NCBI GenBank assembly: GCA_902556425.1
Contig: CACDWG010000003.1
Location: 1-64,000, forward strand
DNA: 64,000 bases
Source: UBA4421 sp002704225
Lineage (GTDB): Bacteria > Pseudomonadota > Gammaproteobacteria > Pseudomonadales > Azotimanducaceae
Direction: 5' to 3'
Shown: positions 1 through 8,881 of the stretch, one piece after another
Position numbering within the stretch: the stretch's first letter is position 1
Layout of the letters: each line of letters opens with the position of its first letter
Notes under the pieces: generated by a model
The model's database searches: none
What the model saw: only the letters and a program-made list of their open reading frames with translations
Told to the model about the DNA's origin: nothing
Program-made: the position numbers and the translations under genes

Positions 1-425
1 TTGGATTGGGCCAGCTCGGTGTAGGTTTCCAAGTCGCCTCGTAACGATTCCGGTGGCGGAACATCCGGCATGGGCAGAGCGTGATCGAGCCCTTCTTCGA
101 CTTTTTGCCAAGAACAGGCCAGCGTGAAGATGGTGCGACCATTTTGGATGGCTGCCACCCGGCGGGTGCTGAAACTGCGACCATCACGAATGCGGTCTAC
201 CTCGTAAAGAATGGGTCTTGTCCAGTCCCCTGCGCGCAAAAAATAGCTGTGTAGCGAATGCAGGCTGTGTTCAGGGTTTACGGTTCGAAATGCCGATGCC
301 AACGCCTGAGCCAGCACCTGACCGCCGAATACATGCTCGGTATTGTGGTTTTGGCCACGAAAGAGATTTTCTTCAATGGGCTCGACGTCGAGCAGGTCGA
401 TGATTTCTTGCAGAACCTTGTTCAT
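1..425 (-). CDS. tesB: Acyl-CoA thioesterase II, 3' end outside window
   Basis: Hydrolyses acyl-CoA to free fatty acid and CoA; double hot-dog fold family. The first ~141 residues are visible, reading leftward from an ATG at 423-425. The start MNKVLQEIIDLLDVEPIEEN and the following segments FRGQNHNTEHVFGGQVLAQA, HSLHSYFLRAGD and GRSFSTRRV are the classic N-terminal TesB pattern. The catalytic Asp-Gln-Thr region would lie further on, off the window. No clear Shine-Dalgarno sequence precedes the ATG. It is divergent from gloB, with about 150 bases between the starts. The family call rests on sequence pattern and is firm; the physiological substrate is unknown. Confidence 0.87.
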   Translation of the reverse strand, partial: MNKVLQEIIDLLDVEPIEENLFRGQNHNTEHVFGGQVLAQALASAFRTVNPEHSLHSLHSYFLRAGDWTRPILYEVDRIRDGRSFSTRRVAAIQNGRTIFTLACSWQKVEEGLDHALPMPDVPPPESLRGDLETYTELAQS

Positions 426-573
426 GGGGCGTTTCGATCGCGTTTACAGGAAGGCGCACAGCATAAACCATTCGCTTGGTTGATGGGGTGCCCTGCGGAA
501 CATTTGTCACTTTTTCTGTCGAGGGATGGATGGATCTGAGATACTTCAGACCCAATTTGCCCTTGGAGACGCT

Positions 574-1341
574 ATGAGCATCGAAGTGAAACAAATCCCA
601 TGTCTGGGTGATAACTACGGTTTCCTCGTCCACGATACCGAGACCGGGGCGACGGCAAGCATCGATACGCCGGAAGTGGAGCCCATCAATAACGCCTTGG
701 CAGAACAAGGCTGGACCTTGACCCATATTCTGAACACCCACCATCATTTTGATCACGCCGGTGGTAACGAAGAACTGAAAGCCCAATGGGGTTGCGAGAT
801 CATTGGCGCCGCCTGCGATGCCGAACGTATACCCGGCATTGACCGACGCGTCGTTGATGGTGAGGTCTTTGATTTGGGCAACACGCAGGTCAAGGTGCTA
901 GAAGTACCCGGCCACACCGTTGGCCATATTGCCTACTATATTGCCGATGATCGTGCCGCCTTTGTGGGCGATACGCTGTTTGCCTTGGGCTGTGGCCGGA
1001 TGTTTGAAGGGACCGCCCAGCAGATGTGGGGCAGTCTGGAAAAGCTGATGGCGTTGCCGGATGAGACCGCCGTTTACTGCGCTCATGAATACACCCAAGC
1101 GAATGCGGCCTTTGCGATCACGGTCGAACCGGACAACGAAGCGTTACGTCAGCGCGTCGAGGAAATAGCGCGTCTGCGAGAGCAGGGTATTCCAACGGTT
1201 CCTACCAGCATTGGTTTGGAGCGCCAGACCAATCCGTTCGTACGCCCACAAAGTACGAACTTGCAGCAAACGATTGATCGCGTGGGTTCGGATCCGGTGG
1301 CCATCTTTGCGGAGACTCGCAAGCGCAAAGATAACTTTTGA
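574..1341 (+). CDS. gloB: Hydroxyacylglutathione hydrolase (glyoxalase II)
   Basis: Second enzyme of the glyoxalase pathway: hydrolyses S-D-lactoylglutathione to D-lactate and glutathione. It is a metallo-beta-lactamase-fold protein of 255 residues, the usual length. The binuclear metal motif THHHFDHAGG is present, followed by the PGHTVGH segment and the GDTLFALGCGRMFEG segment with its bridging Asp. The C-terminal NPFVRP segment and the DPVAIFAETRKRKDNF tail are typical of glyoxalase II. I chose the ATG at 574, which has a GGAG 5-8 bases upstream, over an in-frame ATG at 526 whose extra 16 residues look unlike the family. The last codon overlaps the start of rarD. A glutathione transferase follows two genes on, so the group may share glutathione-linked detoxification. 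Confidence 0.93.
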   Translation: MSIEVKQIPCLGDNYGFLVHDTETGATASIDTPEVEPINNALAEQGWTLTHILNTHHHFDHAGGNEELKAQWGCEIIGAACDAERIPGIDRRVVDGEVFDLGNTQVKVLEVPGHTVGHIAYYIADDRAAFVGDTLFALGCGRMFEGTAQQMWGSLEKLMALPDETAVYCAHEYTQANAAFAITVEPDNEALRQRVEEIARLREQGIPTVPTSIGLERQTNPFVRPQSTNLQQTIDRVGSDPVAIFAETRKRKDNF

Positions 1342-2258
1342 ACACTGCCGCTGGCAGTGTTGAAGGGCAAGCACAGACGCAACGTCAGGGTCTGATTTAT
1401 GCCGTAGCTGCCTATGGAATATGGGGCATCGCGCCTATTTACTTCGTTTGGGTGGGGTTTGCGGCTCCGCTGGAAATTCTCATGCACCGGGTGCTGTGGT
1501 CGGTACCCTTACTGGTACTTCTGATTACCGTAACCGGTCAGTGGGGTGATGCGCGAGGCCTGTCTCGCCGTGCCTTGCTGTTCTTGATGGCCACCGCCTT
1601 GCTGTTGAGTATCAATTGGTTGACCTTTATCTGGGCCATTCAAGCACAGCGGATTTCCGATGCCAGTTTAGGCTACTTCATTAACCCGCTGGTTAACGTG
1701 CTGCTGGGCGGGTTGTTTTTGCGTGAACGCCTTCGGCCCTATCAGTGGTTGGCGGTGGGGGTTGCCTTACTGGGTGTGGGTGTTGAACTTTGGGTGCAGC
1801 GCAGCGTGCCCTGGCTCGGGCTGACCCTCGCGTTCAGCTTTGGCTTTTACGGGTTGCTGCGGAAACAGGTCAGCGTGCCTGCGGCCATTGGACTCTGGGT
1901 TGAAACCACGCTGATGCTGCCGATCGCACTGGTGTTTTTATTCTGGCTGGTCTCCAGCGAGGGCATGCGGCCTGCCATGCAAGTGGCCCAACTCGCCATG
2001 GGCGGCGTGATCAGCGTCGTGCCCTTGGTCTTTTTTGCTGCCGCTGCCTTGCGCCTGCCCCTTGCCACGTTGGGTTTTGTTCAGTATCTGGCGCCAAGCT
2101 GCGCGCTGATGCTCGCGATATTTTTATACGACGAAGCCGTGCCGGAGATCCGCTGGGTCACCTTTGGTTTTATTTGGTCGGCCTTAGCGATATTCAGTGC
2201 GGAAAATTTTCTTCATTTACGAAAACAACGCAGACTTTTGCGGGGAGGCACAGCGTGA
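1338..2258 (+). CDS. rarD: RarD-type EamA transporter
   Basis: Inner-membrane permease of the drug/metabolite transporter superfamily with 306 residues and about ten hydrophobic segments. The opening QGLIYAVAAYGIWGIAPIYF, then LEILMHRVLWS, LLLSINWLTFIWAI and SLGYFINPLVNVLLGGLFL are hallmarks of the RarD subfamily. Its transported substrate is not known; the name comes from an old chloramphenicol-sensitivity phenotype. Translation begins at a TTG (1338) that overlaps the gloB stop by four bases, and no closer ATG or GTG is available, so coupling to gloB is likely. Its own stop overlaps the GTG of the next gene. Confidence 0.88.
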   Translation: MNTAAGSVEGQAQTQRQGLIYAVAAYGIWGIAPIYFVWVGFAAPLEILMHRVLWSVPLLVLLITVTGQWGDARGLSRRALLFLMATALLLSINWLTFIWAIQAQRISDASLGYFINPLVNVLLGGLFLRERLRPYQWLAVGVALLGVGVELWVQRSVPWLGLTLAFSFGFYGLLRKQVSVPAAIGLWVETTLMLPIALVFLFWLVSSEGMRPAMQVAQLAMGGVISVVPLVFFAAAALRLPLATLGFVQYLAPSCALMLAIFLYDEAVPEIRWVTFGFIWSALAIFSAENFLHLRKQRRLLRGGTA

Positions 2259-2917
2259 TCACACTATTTACCATGGAACGGGATTATCCCTATGGAACCC
2301 TTCGCTCCACCAATGGCAGCAAAACCAAGGTGGTGCTGGAGGAAAAAGGTCTCGCCTATCAGACTGAGACCGTGAGTCCGGGTGCTGTATGGAAAAAACT
2401 GCCGGAAATACTCGTCAAGCATCCCTTGGGCAAGGTGCCGTGGATTGAAGATGGCGATCTGGTGCTATACGACTCGACGGTCATCAATGAGTATCTGAAC
2501 GAAAAGTCTGCGACTAACCCGCTACTACCCACCGATCCTGCGAAACGCGCCTTGGCAAGAGCCTTAGAGAATTATGCGGATGAGGGGGTACTGAGTAAGT
2601 TCCTGCCGCTGATTTGGATGCCCTGGTGGTCTCCGGAGGCTCAGCGCGATACCGACAGCATGGAAAAGGGGCGGCAGGGAATGCGGGAGCAGATTTTTCC
2701 GTTTTTGGAGCAGACATTGGCCGACAACGACTATCTGTGTGGTGAATTTTCGCTTGCCGACGTGCCCATGATGGCGGTAGCCATGGTGCTTGAAGTGGAC
2801 GGGATGGACGTCAGTGACTTCGCTCAAACCGCAGCGTATTTGCAGCGGCTGCGTCATCGGCCTTCTTATCAAGCCATTTCTCCGAAACGCTCGGTGGCCG
2901 AAACCGCAAGATCCTAG
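2255..2917 (+). CDS. Glutathione S-transferase family protein
   Basis: Predicted cytosolic glutathione transferase of 220 residues. It has an N-terminal thioredoxin-fold domain (residues ~1-85), including HPLGKVPWIEDGDLVLYDS with the cis-Pro and the DST segment that contacts glutathione, and a C-terminal helical domain with the capping motif LADVPMMAVAMV. I took the GTG at 2255, which overlaps the rarD TGA and follows a strong GGGGAGG at 2242-2248. A longer frame from 2174 would lie inside rarD. The cluster gloB-rarD-GST suggests electrophile detoxification, but the substrate cannot be read from sequence. Confidence 0.88.
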   Translation: MITLFTMERDYPYGTLRSTNGSKTKVVLEEKGLAYQTETVSPGAVWKKLPEILVKHPLGKVPWIEDGDLVLYDSTVINEYLNEKSATNPLLPTDPAKRALARALENYADEGVLSKFLPLIWMPWWSPEAQRDTDSMEKGRQGMREQIFPFLEQTLADNDYLCGEFSLADVPMMAVAMVLEVDGMDVSDFAQTAAYLQRLRHRPSYQAISPKRSVAETARS

Positions 2918-2956
2918 GGTAATGCTCGTACTGGACCGATCGCGGTTCCTAGGGGG

Positions 2957-3649
2957 TTAGAGTGCGTTAGCTCGGGTCATGGCAGATTGCAGTGAGGCCA
3001 TGCTGCGGATGTAAGGCTCAAGGCCTTTGAGCGCACTGGGTCTGTTGCGTGCAGCATGCTCTGCGATGGCGCGGGTTTCGTAAACCCCAAGCAGTGCCAC
3101 GTAATATGTGCGCCCCTTAACTTCGATCATGGCTCCGGTGAGTTCGTCGAGGGCCAGTTCTGCCATGAACGCTTTCAATTCACTCTGGGTGCTCAACGCA
3201 ATCAACTGAACGGCCCAGTAAGTGCCGGGCAGATCTTGCAGTAACACGGGCCTCTCTGGTCGAAAGGAAGGCTCAGCCTCGCTGGAGCGATTGTCTGAGG
3301 CCATGGCAGGTCGCTCGTCAGGAGGGTCGGTTCCCGGAACATCGTCGGGAGCAGATTCGCCGATCGTATCCTTTGTCTGCTGGGACGGCGTGCTTTGCGG
3401 CTGGGACCAGTCGAACTGCTTTCTTTTGCGCTGAGCTTCGCGCTGTTGAATGTCAGCAATGGTGCGACGCTTGCACGACCAGGTTTGCAGGCCCTCTTCG
3501 CAGTGCCAACTCGTGACGCTGTCCTTGGGATCTTCGCCGGCTCGGCTTGGCTCGTTCGCCGTGTTTTGCTGAGGCGCACCGCTGCTGCAGCCCACAACAA
3601 GGAGTGACAGAGCGGCGCAGAGAAAACGGGTGATCACGTTGGTTTGCAT
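2957..3649 (-). CDS. Lipoprotein with C-terminal SPOR-like domain
   Basis: A 230-residue predicted lipoprotein. The signal peptide (residues 1-20) ends in a lipobox with the acylated Cys at position 21 (LLVVGC). A low-complexity, proline- and serine-rich linker follows (~50-140), with a Cys-containing stretch near residues 49-60. The last ~85 residues (GTYWAVQLIALSTQSELKAF onward, then a YYVALLGVYETRAIAEHAA segment) have the layout of a SPOR fold, which binds denuded peptidoglycan at division sites. It is convergent with the GST gene. Lipoprotein status is well supported; the SPOR call is by pattern only. Confidence 0.72.
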   Translation of the reverse strand: MQTNVITRFLCAALSLLVVGCSSGAPQQNTANEPSRAGEDPKDSVTSWHCEEGLQTWSCKRRTIADIQQREAQRKRKQFDWSQPQSTPSQQTKDTIGESAPDDVPGTDPPDERPAMASDNRSSEAEPSFRPERPVLLQDLPGTYWAVQLIALSTQSELKAFMAELALDELTGAMIEVKGRTYYVALLGVYETRAIAEHAARNRPSALKGLEPYIRSMASLQSAMTRANAL

Positions 3650-3881
3650 GGAATTGGTGGCTTGCTACCGAGTCTGGATCTTTTACACCAGACCATAATG
3701 TAGAAACGCCAAGGCGTATGTCCAGTGCAGTTTTGTATAACTTGAGCCTTTTTCTGTGGCGTCTTTGGCTTGCGGTAGTGACTCTTTTCGCCTAATTTTT
3801 GGTGTCGTATAGCCGGTAAACGCCGCATGCGCTCTGCCGGGTATGACACGTGACTTGACCTCGTACTGCAAGGAAGCCGTC

Positions 3882-4478
3882 ATGCTATCGACTCTGTCTG
3901 ACTTTGAACGCGTACCTCGTATCCTTCGCCTGAACATCGCCGGTCAGCCGGTAGAGTGGGTGCCTTGGCAGGAAGCGGTGTGTCTCTATGCGCGTGATCT
4001 GGTGATTTGGACCGTGGGTGATCCGCTGGTGACGATTCGGGGCGGACACTGCAAACACAGCGGTGAGCGCAGTTCTCAAGACATCCACAGCATCATCGCT
4101 TGCGATGGCAGGGTGGTGACGCGGCGAGTCTCCCAAACGCCGCCATTAACCAATCCCGCCTTGTTTAAGCGAGACGGCAACACGTGTTTGTATTGTGCAA
4201 AGCAGCTGAGCGATGCGGAGTTAACCCGTGATCATGTGGTGCCGGTATCTCGAGGTGGTGCGGATTCCTGGGACAACGTGGTCGCAAGTTGCCGGCGCTG
4301 TAATCATTTGAAGGGCAATCGGGTTCTGGAAGAAATTAGCCTCGAGTTGCTGGCGCTTCCCTACGTACCGAATTACTCGGAGTACTTAGCGCTGATTAAT
4401 TCGGGTCGAATACTGGGCGATCAGATGGCGTTTTTAAGAAAAAGCTTTGGCGCCGATAGCCGTCTGATTCAACAGTGA
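3882..4478 (+). CDS. HNH endonuclease family protein
   Basis: A 198-residue protein with a C-terminal HNH nuclease domain. CLYCAKQL provides the first CxxC, RDHVVPVSRGGADSWDNVV the D-H catalytic pair and the Asn, and CRRCNHLKGNR the second CxxC and the final residues of the beta-beta-alpha metal finger. The N-terminal ~95 residues resemble the extension seen on many chromosomal stand-alone HNH proteins and have no known role. The ATG at 3882 has AGGAAG just upstream and is preferred over an ATG 13 codons earlier. There is no methylase, intein or mobile element beside it, so it does not look like a restriction or homing system. Confidence 0.85.
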   Translation: MLSTLSDFERVPRILRLNIAGQPVEWVPWQEAVCLYARDLVIWTVGDPLVTIRGGHCKHSGERSSQDIHSIIACDGRVVTRRVSQTPPLTNPALFKRDGNTCLYCAKQLSDAELTRDHVVPVSRGGADSWDNVVASCRRCNHLKGNRVLEEISLELLALPYVPNYSEYLALINSGRILGDQMAFLRKSFGADSRLIQQ

Positions 4479-4498
4479 CCTTTTCGTGCTGATAGCGG

Positions 4499-5545
4499 TT
4501 AACGGAAGCCCTTGATGACATCATGCTCATAGAGCCAATCCTGCTGCTGCAGGGCTATTTCCGGCAGCAATCGGTTTTGTAGGGCGGTTCCCACATGCTG
4601 TTGAAAACGGCGCGCTGTCGACGGCTGTGTCAGTCGAGTGAGATGGGCGTACATCTGTGCTAACGATTTACGATGGCGCGGACGGCGGAAACGCTCGTAG
4701 GCCGCCAGCCCATCGCCGATGTCTTCTTCGTAATTCTCCATCATCCGCGATAGAACCCAGGCATCCTCCATGGCCGTGTTGCCGCCATCAACTTTGCAGT
4801 GCAAGGGTATTTGCAGCGCGTCGCTTGTATAGGCCACCCGGCCGGCGAACAGGGTGTTTTTCGCCTGAAAGCTGCCGAGATCAATCCCACCGGCGTGTGT
4901 CTTGGCATCCAAGGCTTGATGCAAGCTGGGGTGCCAGTCTGCTTCGTCAAAGGCCAGATCTGATGGGGTCACGAAACGGAAGTGTACGCGTTCTGTATCT
5001 GATAATTGTTCGATGTATTGCCCCTTGCCGCGCCAGAGCACATTGGCTCGTCGTAGCGGGTGATCCGGGAGCGACGCTTCAAAGACGGTATAAGGTGCAC
5101 CTTGTGGTGATTCTGCGGATCTCGGCGCGCAGACGATTGTCAGTTCGTTGTCTTGTTCGATCGCCTCGAGACTCTGGCTGGCCAGGAGGGGGTTGGCGAT
5201 GTCATTTTCCAAGCGATTGATGAGAGATCGCGTACCGAAGTTGACCAGTGGGGCGCCGTATCGCTGTTCGTAGAATTCCCCCAGGGGCAGTTCGGCCAGC
5301 AAGTAGGCACTTTTGGCAAATCGAACCTGCTGCCGGTCTGGCCGGTAGCCCAAGGCGTCTATGGTGTCTGGTGCGAGGGCTCTTAGGAGGCGACTGACGT
5401 TGGCCCCTAGGCTAAGGATGGGCGAACGACCGCGGGATTCTGCCGGCCCGGCATAGCGGGTTATTTCCTGGAAACCGCCTGCACCGCAGGCGAGAGCCGC
5501 GACTTGGGCGGCGAGGGATTCACCGATAATGGCAACGGGATACAT
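4499..5545 (-). CDS. FAD-dependent monooxygenase-like protein, degenerate motifs
   Basis: A 348-residue protein that resembles group A flavoprotein monooxygenases mainly at its end: the segment NTAMEDAWVLSRMMENYEED followed by GLAAYERFRRPRHRK is the typical C-terminal helix. The other hallmarks are weak. The N-terminal dinucleotide motif reads VAIIGESLAAQVAAL, lacking the second and third glycines of GxGxxG. The expected GDAAH motif is replaced by FAGRVAYTSDALQIPLHCKV. It may have lost FAD binding, or belong to a diverged tryptophan-halogenase-like or hydroxylase-like branch. It starts 17 bases after the cysS stop and is probably the last gene of the long minus-strand run. The function is unknown. 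Confidence 0.6.
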   Translation of the reverse strand: MYPVAIIGESLAAQVAALACGAGGFQEITRYAGPAESRGRSPILSLGANVSRLLRALAPDTIDALGYRPDRQQVRFAKSAYLLAELPLGEFYEQRYGAPLVNFGTRSLINRLENDIANPLLASQSLEAIEQDNELTIVCAPRSAESPQGAPYTVFEASLPDHPLRRANVLWRGKGQYIEQLSDTERVHFRFVTPSDLAFDEADWHPSLHQALDAKTHAGGIDLGSFQAKNTLFAGRVAYTSDALQIPLHCKVDGGNTAMEDAWVLSRMMENYEEDIGDGLAAYERFRRPRHRKSLAQMYAHLTRLTQPSTARRFQQHVGTALQNRLLPEIALQQQDWLYEHDVIKGFR

Positions 5546-5562
5546 AGGGCTCGCTGGCGCGC

Positions 5563-6981
5563 CTAGATCTTGCGCCAGCGCGTACCCTCGCGGGAGTCTT
5601 CCAGTTCAATACCCGAAGCCAGCAGTTCATCGCGAATACGGTCTGCGCCGGCGTAATCGCCATTTGCACGAGCGGCCTTACGCTGTTCGATCAAGGCCTC
5701 AATGGCGTCAGCAGCGAGAGATTCTGAATCCCCGGGCTGGCCTTGAGTGAAGTAATCGTCAGCATTCTGATGTAACAGCCCCAGCAGCCAGCCGCCGGCA
5801 AGCAACTGTCTGCGCGCCGCCGCCTTTGCCACCTCGTCGGTTGTCCGGCGCATGTCGGCTGCTAACTCGTGCATGGCAGCCAATGCCTTAGGCGTATTCA
5901 AATCGTCGCAGAGCGCGTTTACGACGGTCTCGGGGAATTCCTCTTGGGCCAGCTTCTCCATGTCGGTACTGGTCAGTGGGTTGATATCGGCTGTGTCCCG
6001 TAGTCCTTGATACAGGCTGTCCAAGCTCGCTCGGGCTTGGGCTAACAGCTCATCAGACCAAGTGAGTGAAGAACTGTATTGACCGGAGAGCAGCGCATAG
6101 CGCAGGACTTCACTGCGGTGCTTTTCCAGCAAGCTACGAATGGTCAACACGTTGCCGACGGACTTGGACATTTTTTCCGTGCCGAGATTCAACATACCGT
6201 TGTGCAGCCAGTACCTTACATAGCCCGGGTTGTCATTGGCGCAGCGGCTTTGGGCAGCCTCGTTTTCGTGATGGGGAAAGGTGAGGTCAGAGCCGCCCCC
6301 ATGAATGTCGATGGTATCGCCCAGATGTTTTTTCACCATGGCAGAGCATTCGATATGCCAGCCGGGACGACCGCGTCCCCAGGGGCTGTTCCAGCCGGGT
6401 TGATCTTCCGTAGAAGGTTTCCAAAGCACGAAGTCCTTGGGGTCTTTTTTGTATCCGGCCACTTCGACCCGAGCACCATCAATCATGTCCTCCAGCGAGC
6501 GCTTGGACAGCGATCCGTATTCCGGGTCAGACGGTACGTGAAACAGCACATGGCCTTCACTGGCGTAGGCATGTTCTTTCGTAATCAGCGTTTCGATCAT
6601 GTTGATGATTTCAGCAATATGATGCGTTGCCTTGGGTACGACATCGGGTGGCCGCACACCCAAGGCCGTCACATCCTCTTGGTAAGCCTGTGAATAGCGA
6701 TCCGCAAGGGTCTGGATATCCTCACCATTGCTGGCCGCTGCAGCATTGATCTTGTCGTCAATGTCGGTGATGTTACTGACGTAAGTGACCTTGGGGTAAC
6801 GTGTGCGCAGCAGGCGGGTCAGCACGTCAAAGACCACGGCGGGGCGGCCGTTACCAATGTGAACATAGCTATAAACCGTTGGGCCGCAGACGTAAATGGA
6901 CACGTGCTCCGGGTTGGCCGGAACAAATGTTTCCTTTTTGCCGGACAGCGTGTTGTGGAAAACGATTTCGGCTTGTCTCAT
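5563..6981 (-). CDS. cysS: Cysteinyl-tRNA synthetase
   Basis: Class I aminoacyl-tRNA synthetase charging tRNA-Cys. It has 472 residues; E. coli CysS has 461. The zinc-binding Cys and HIGH box appear as YVCGPTVYSYVHIGNGRP. The other zinc ligands are in WHIECSAM and FPHHENE, and the KMSKS loop is EKMSKSVGNVLT. I chose the ATG at 6979-6981, preceded on its strand by GGAG, over an upstream in-frame ATG eight codons earlier. It sits 54 bases downstream of hisI and 17 bases upstream of the flavoprotein gene, so co-transcription is likely. Confidence 0.95.
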   Translation of the reverse strand: MRQAEIVFHNTLSGKKETFVPANPEHVSIYVCGPTVYSYVHIGNGRPAVVFDVLTRLLRTRYPKVTYVSNITDIDDKINAAAASNGEDIQTLADRYSQAYQEDVTALGVRPPDVVPKATHHIAEIINMIETLITKEHAYASEGHVLFHVPSDPEYGSLSKRSLEDMIDGARVEVAGYKKDPKDFVLWKPSTEDQPGWNSPWGRGRPGWHIECSAMVKKHLGDTIDIHGGGSDLTFPHHENEAAQSRCANDNPGYVRYWLHNGMLNLGTEKMSKSVGNVLTIRSLLEKHRSEVLRYALLSGQYSSSLTWSDELLAQARASLDSLYQGLRDTADINPLTSTDMEKLAQEEFPETVVNALCDDLNTPKALAAMHELAADMRRTTDEVAKAAARRQLLAGGWLLGLLHQNADDYFTQGQPGDSESLAADAIEALIEQRKAARANGDYAGADRIRDELLASGIELEDSREGTRWRKI

Positions 6982-7035
6982 GTTGCGGTCAGGCTCCAGT
7001 ATCAAAAAATTGTGGATCGGAATGTCGGGCGCGGG

Positions 7036-7446
7036 CTAGCTTACGGGTTCGCTGTCGACAACAACACTGTCGCCGCGCACCTCGAGATAAAAACAATTCG
7101 CGCGATGCGTATGACAGGCTGGGCCCAGCTGGTTTACGGCGAGCAATATAGCGTCGGCGTCGCAATCGAATCGCAATGAAACCAGACCTTGGGTATTGCC
7201 CGATGTGTCGCCTTTGCGCCACAGCGCTTGGCGGCTGCGCGAGAAATAAACGACCTGACCGGTGGCCAGGGTCTGTTCAATGGACTCGCGATTCATCCAA
7301 GCCAGCATCAGCACGGTGCCCGTGGCGTGATCCTGAGCAATCGCGGGCACCAAGCCTTGTTCGTTGAAGGGTACCCAGTCGAGAAAAGTGTTTAATTCGA
7401 CTTGGGTGCCTAGAGTGGCGTTCTCTAAATCCTTGACGCTATTCAT
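7036..7446 (-). CDS. hisI: Phosphoribosyl-AMP cyclohydrolase
   Basis: Third step of histidine synthesis: opens the ring of phosphoribosyl-AMP. It has 136 residues and is a stand-alone HisI without the HisE pyrophosphohydrolase domain. The metal motifs are clear: VLMLAWMNRESIEQTL, YFSRSRQALWRKGDTSGN, RFDCDADAILLAV and ACHTHRANCFY. The ATG at 7444-7446 overlaps the end of the aminopeptidase gene by eight bases; the longer reading frame upstream would be mostly inside that gene. HisH and HisF are encoded 50 kb away at 57.7-59.1 kb, so histidine genes are scattered in this genome. Confidence 0.93.
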   Translation of the reverse strand: MNSVKDLENATLGTQVELNTFLDWVPFNEQGLVPAIAQDHATGTVLMLAWMNRESIEQTLATGQVVYFSRSRQALWRKGDTSGNTQGLVSLRFDCDADAILLAVNQLGPACHTHRANCFYLEVRGDSVVVDSEPVS

Positions 7447-8827
7447 CGGTGGTTCCAAAACGCTGAGCCAGGTACCGATAAACACTGCGTAACGCCATGG
7501 CCTCTCCACCTTCAGGACGGCCGGGGCGCTTGCGAATGTTGAACGCCATGACATCGAAGTGAACCCAGGGCACGTCGTCGATAAAGCGTTTGAGAAACAA
7601 GGCCGCGGTGACTGCACCGGCATAGGGGGATGCTGCAGAATTCACGAGATCGGCAATATGACTCTTGATCATATAGTCGTAGGCGTCGTGCAATGGCATC
7701 GGCCACACCGCGTCGTCCTCGGCTCTGCCCAACTGCATCAGTTCCTGTCCTAGCGCGTCATCGTTGCTGAACAGGGCTCCGATTTCTGCGCCCACGGCGC
7801 CTCTCGCTGCCCCGGTCAGGGTGGCGTAGTCGACTATGAGCTCAGGCTTTTCACTGCTGGCCATGGAGAGTGCATCGCAGAGCAGCAACCTGCCTTCGGC
7901 GTCGGTGTTGTCGATTTCCACGGTCAGGCCCTTATGGGTATGCAATACGTCGCCGGGTCGGAAGGCGTTGCCGGCTACCGCGTTTTCCGCAGCGGGTATC
8001 AACAGTCGTAGCCTGATGGGTAGTCCTTGAGACATCACGAGATAACCGAGGCCCATGGCAATGGCCGCTCCGCCCATGTCCTTTTTCATCCAGCGCATAC
8101 CGCCGGAAGGCTTCATGTTTAAGCCGCCACTGTCGAAGGTGACCCCCTTGCCGACGATGGTGATTTTCGGGTGATCGGGATTGCCCCAGGTCAGATCCAT
8201 TAGGCGGGGGGCATCGGCTGCTGCCCGACCGACGGCGTGAATAGCGCCGCATTCTAAATCCAGCAGCGCGTCACCGACGGTGGTGTTGATCTCGGCGTCA
8301 AAGGTTTCTGCCAGCGCTTCCACTTCCGCTTGTAGGTGCGAGGGTGCCATATCCTGAGCTGGTGTGTTGATCAAATCCCGAGCCAGATTCGACGCAGCAA
8401 CCGTGTTCACGAGTTCGGCGGCATCGGCGCTATCCGGCAGGATCAATTGCGCCGGCTGACGGTCGGCCTGCTTGTAACGATCAAACCGGTAGCTGCCCAA
8501 TCCCCAACCCAGCAGGGCGATAAAAGAAGCGTCATCGGTCAGACGATAGACTCCCTCTGGCAGCAAGTAAGGCAGGTGGCCGAGGGTAGACAGTGAATCC
8601 GCGCCGGTTCTGCCGATGACGCCCTGACCATTTTCCAGCCAGGCAACCTGTCCCGCCTTACCGGTGAAAGATTGGCGCTGAAGCCATTGCTGATCTGAGG
8701 CATTCAACCCATCGACAAAGTCATTCAAAGACTCGCTGCTGATTACCTGCAGGAGGATAGCGGTGTCAGTGCTGTCGGATGGTAGCAGCCCGGTGCTGGT
8801 GTATGCGTCGGCGTTCAGTTCTTGCAT
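7439..8827 (-). CDS. M17 leucyl aminopeptidase family protein
   Basis: Cytosolic di-zinc aminopeptidase of 462 residues. The N-terminal ~140 residues form the variable domain. The C-terminal catalytic domain contains VGKGVTFDSGGLNMKPSGGM (metal-binding Lys and Asp), MKKDMGGAA, the family signature NTDAEGRLLLCDAL, and DYATLTGAARGAVGAEIGAL. It is shorter than E. coli PepA (503) and closer to the PepB/YpdF-sized members, so I leave the symbol empty. It lies 54 bases after lipA and overlaps hisI by eight bases, arguing for translational coupling. Confidence 0.9.
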   Translation of the reverse strand: MQELNADAYTSTGLLPSDSTDTAILLQVISSESLNDFVDGLNASDQQWLQRQSFTGKAGQVAWLENGQGVIGRTGADSLSTLGHLPYLLPEGVYRLTDDASFIALLGWGLGSYRFDRYKQADRQPAQLILPDSADAAELVNTVAASNLARDLINTPAQDMAPSHLQAEVEALAETFDAEINTTVGDALLDLECGAIHAVGRAAADAPRLMDLTWGNPDHPKITIVGKGVTFDSGGLNMKPSGGMRWMKKDMGGAAIAMGLGYLVMSQGLPIRLRLLIPAAENAVAGNAFRPGDVLHTHKGLTVEIDNTDAEGRLLLCDALSMASSEKPELIVDYATLTGAARGAVGAEIGALFSNDDALGQELMQLGRAEDDAVWPMPLHDAYDYMIKSHIADLVNSAASPYAGAVTAALFLKRFIDDVPWVHFDVMAFNIRKRPGRPEGGEAMALRSVYRYLAQRFGTTDE

Positions 8828-8881
8828 GTGTTCGGTGTTCTCTAATTGCGGCGTATTGCCGATGGTGGGTTACGGCCAAGC

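Noticed and set aside
2914..2953. CCTAGG repeats between GST and lipoprotein genes as a terminator
   Set aside because: Two six-base palindromes 28 bases apart with no T-run; too weak to call.
3882..4478. HNH gene as part of a restriction, retron or homing system
   Set aside because: No methylase, reverse transcriptase, intron or mobile-element gene is adjacent, and base composition matches its neighbours.
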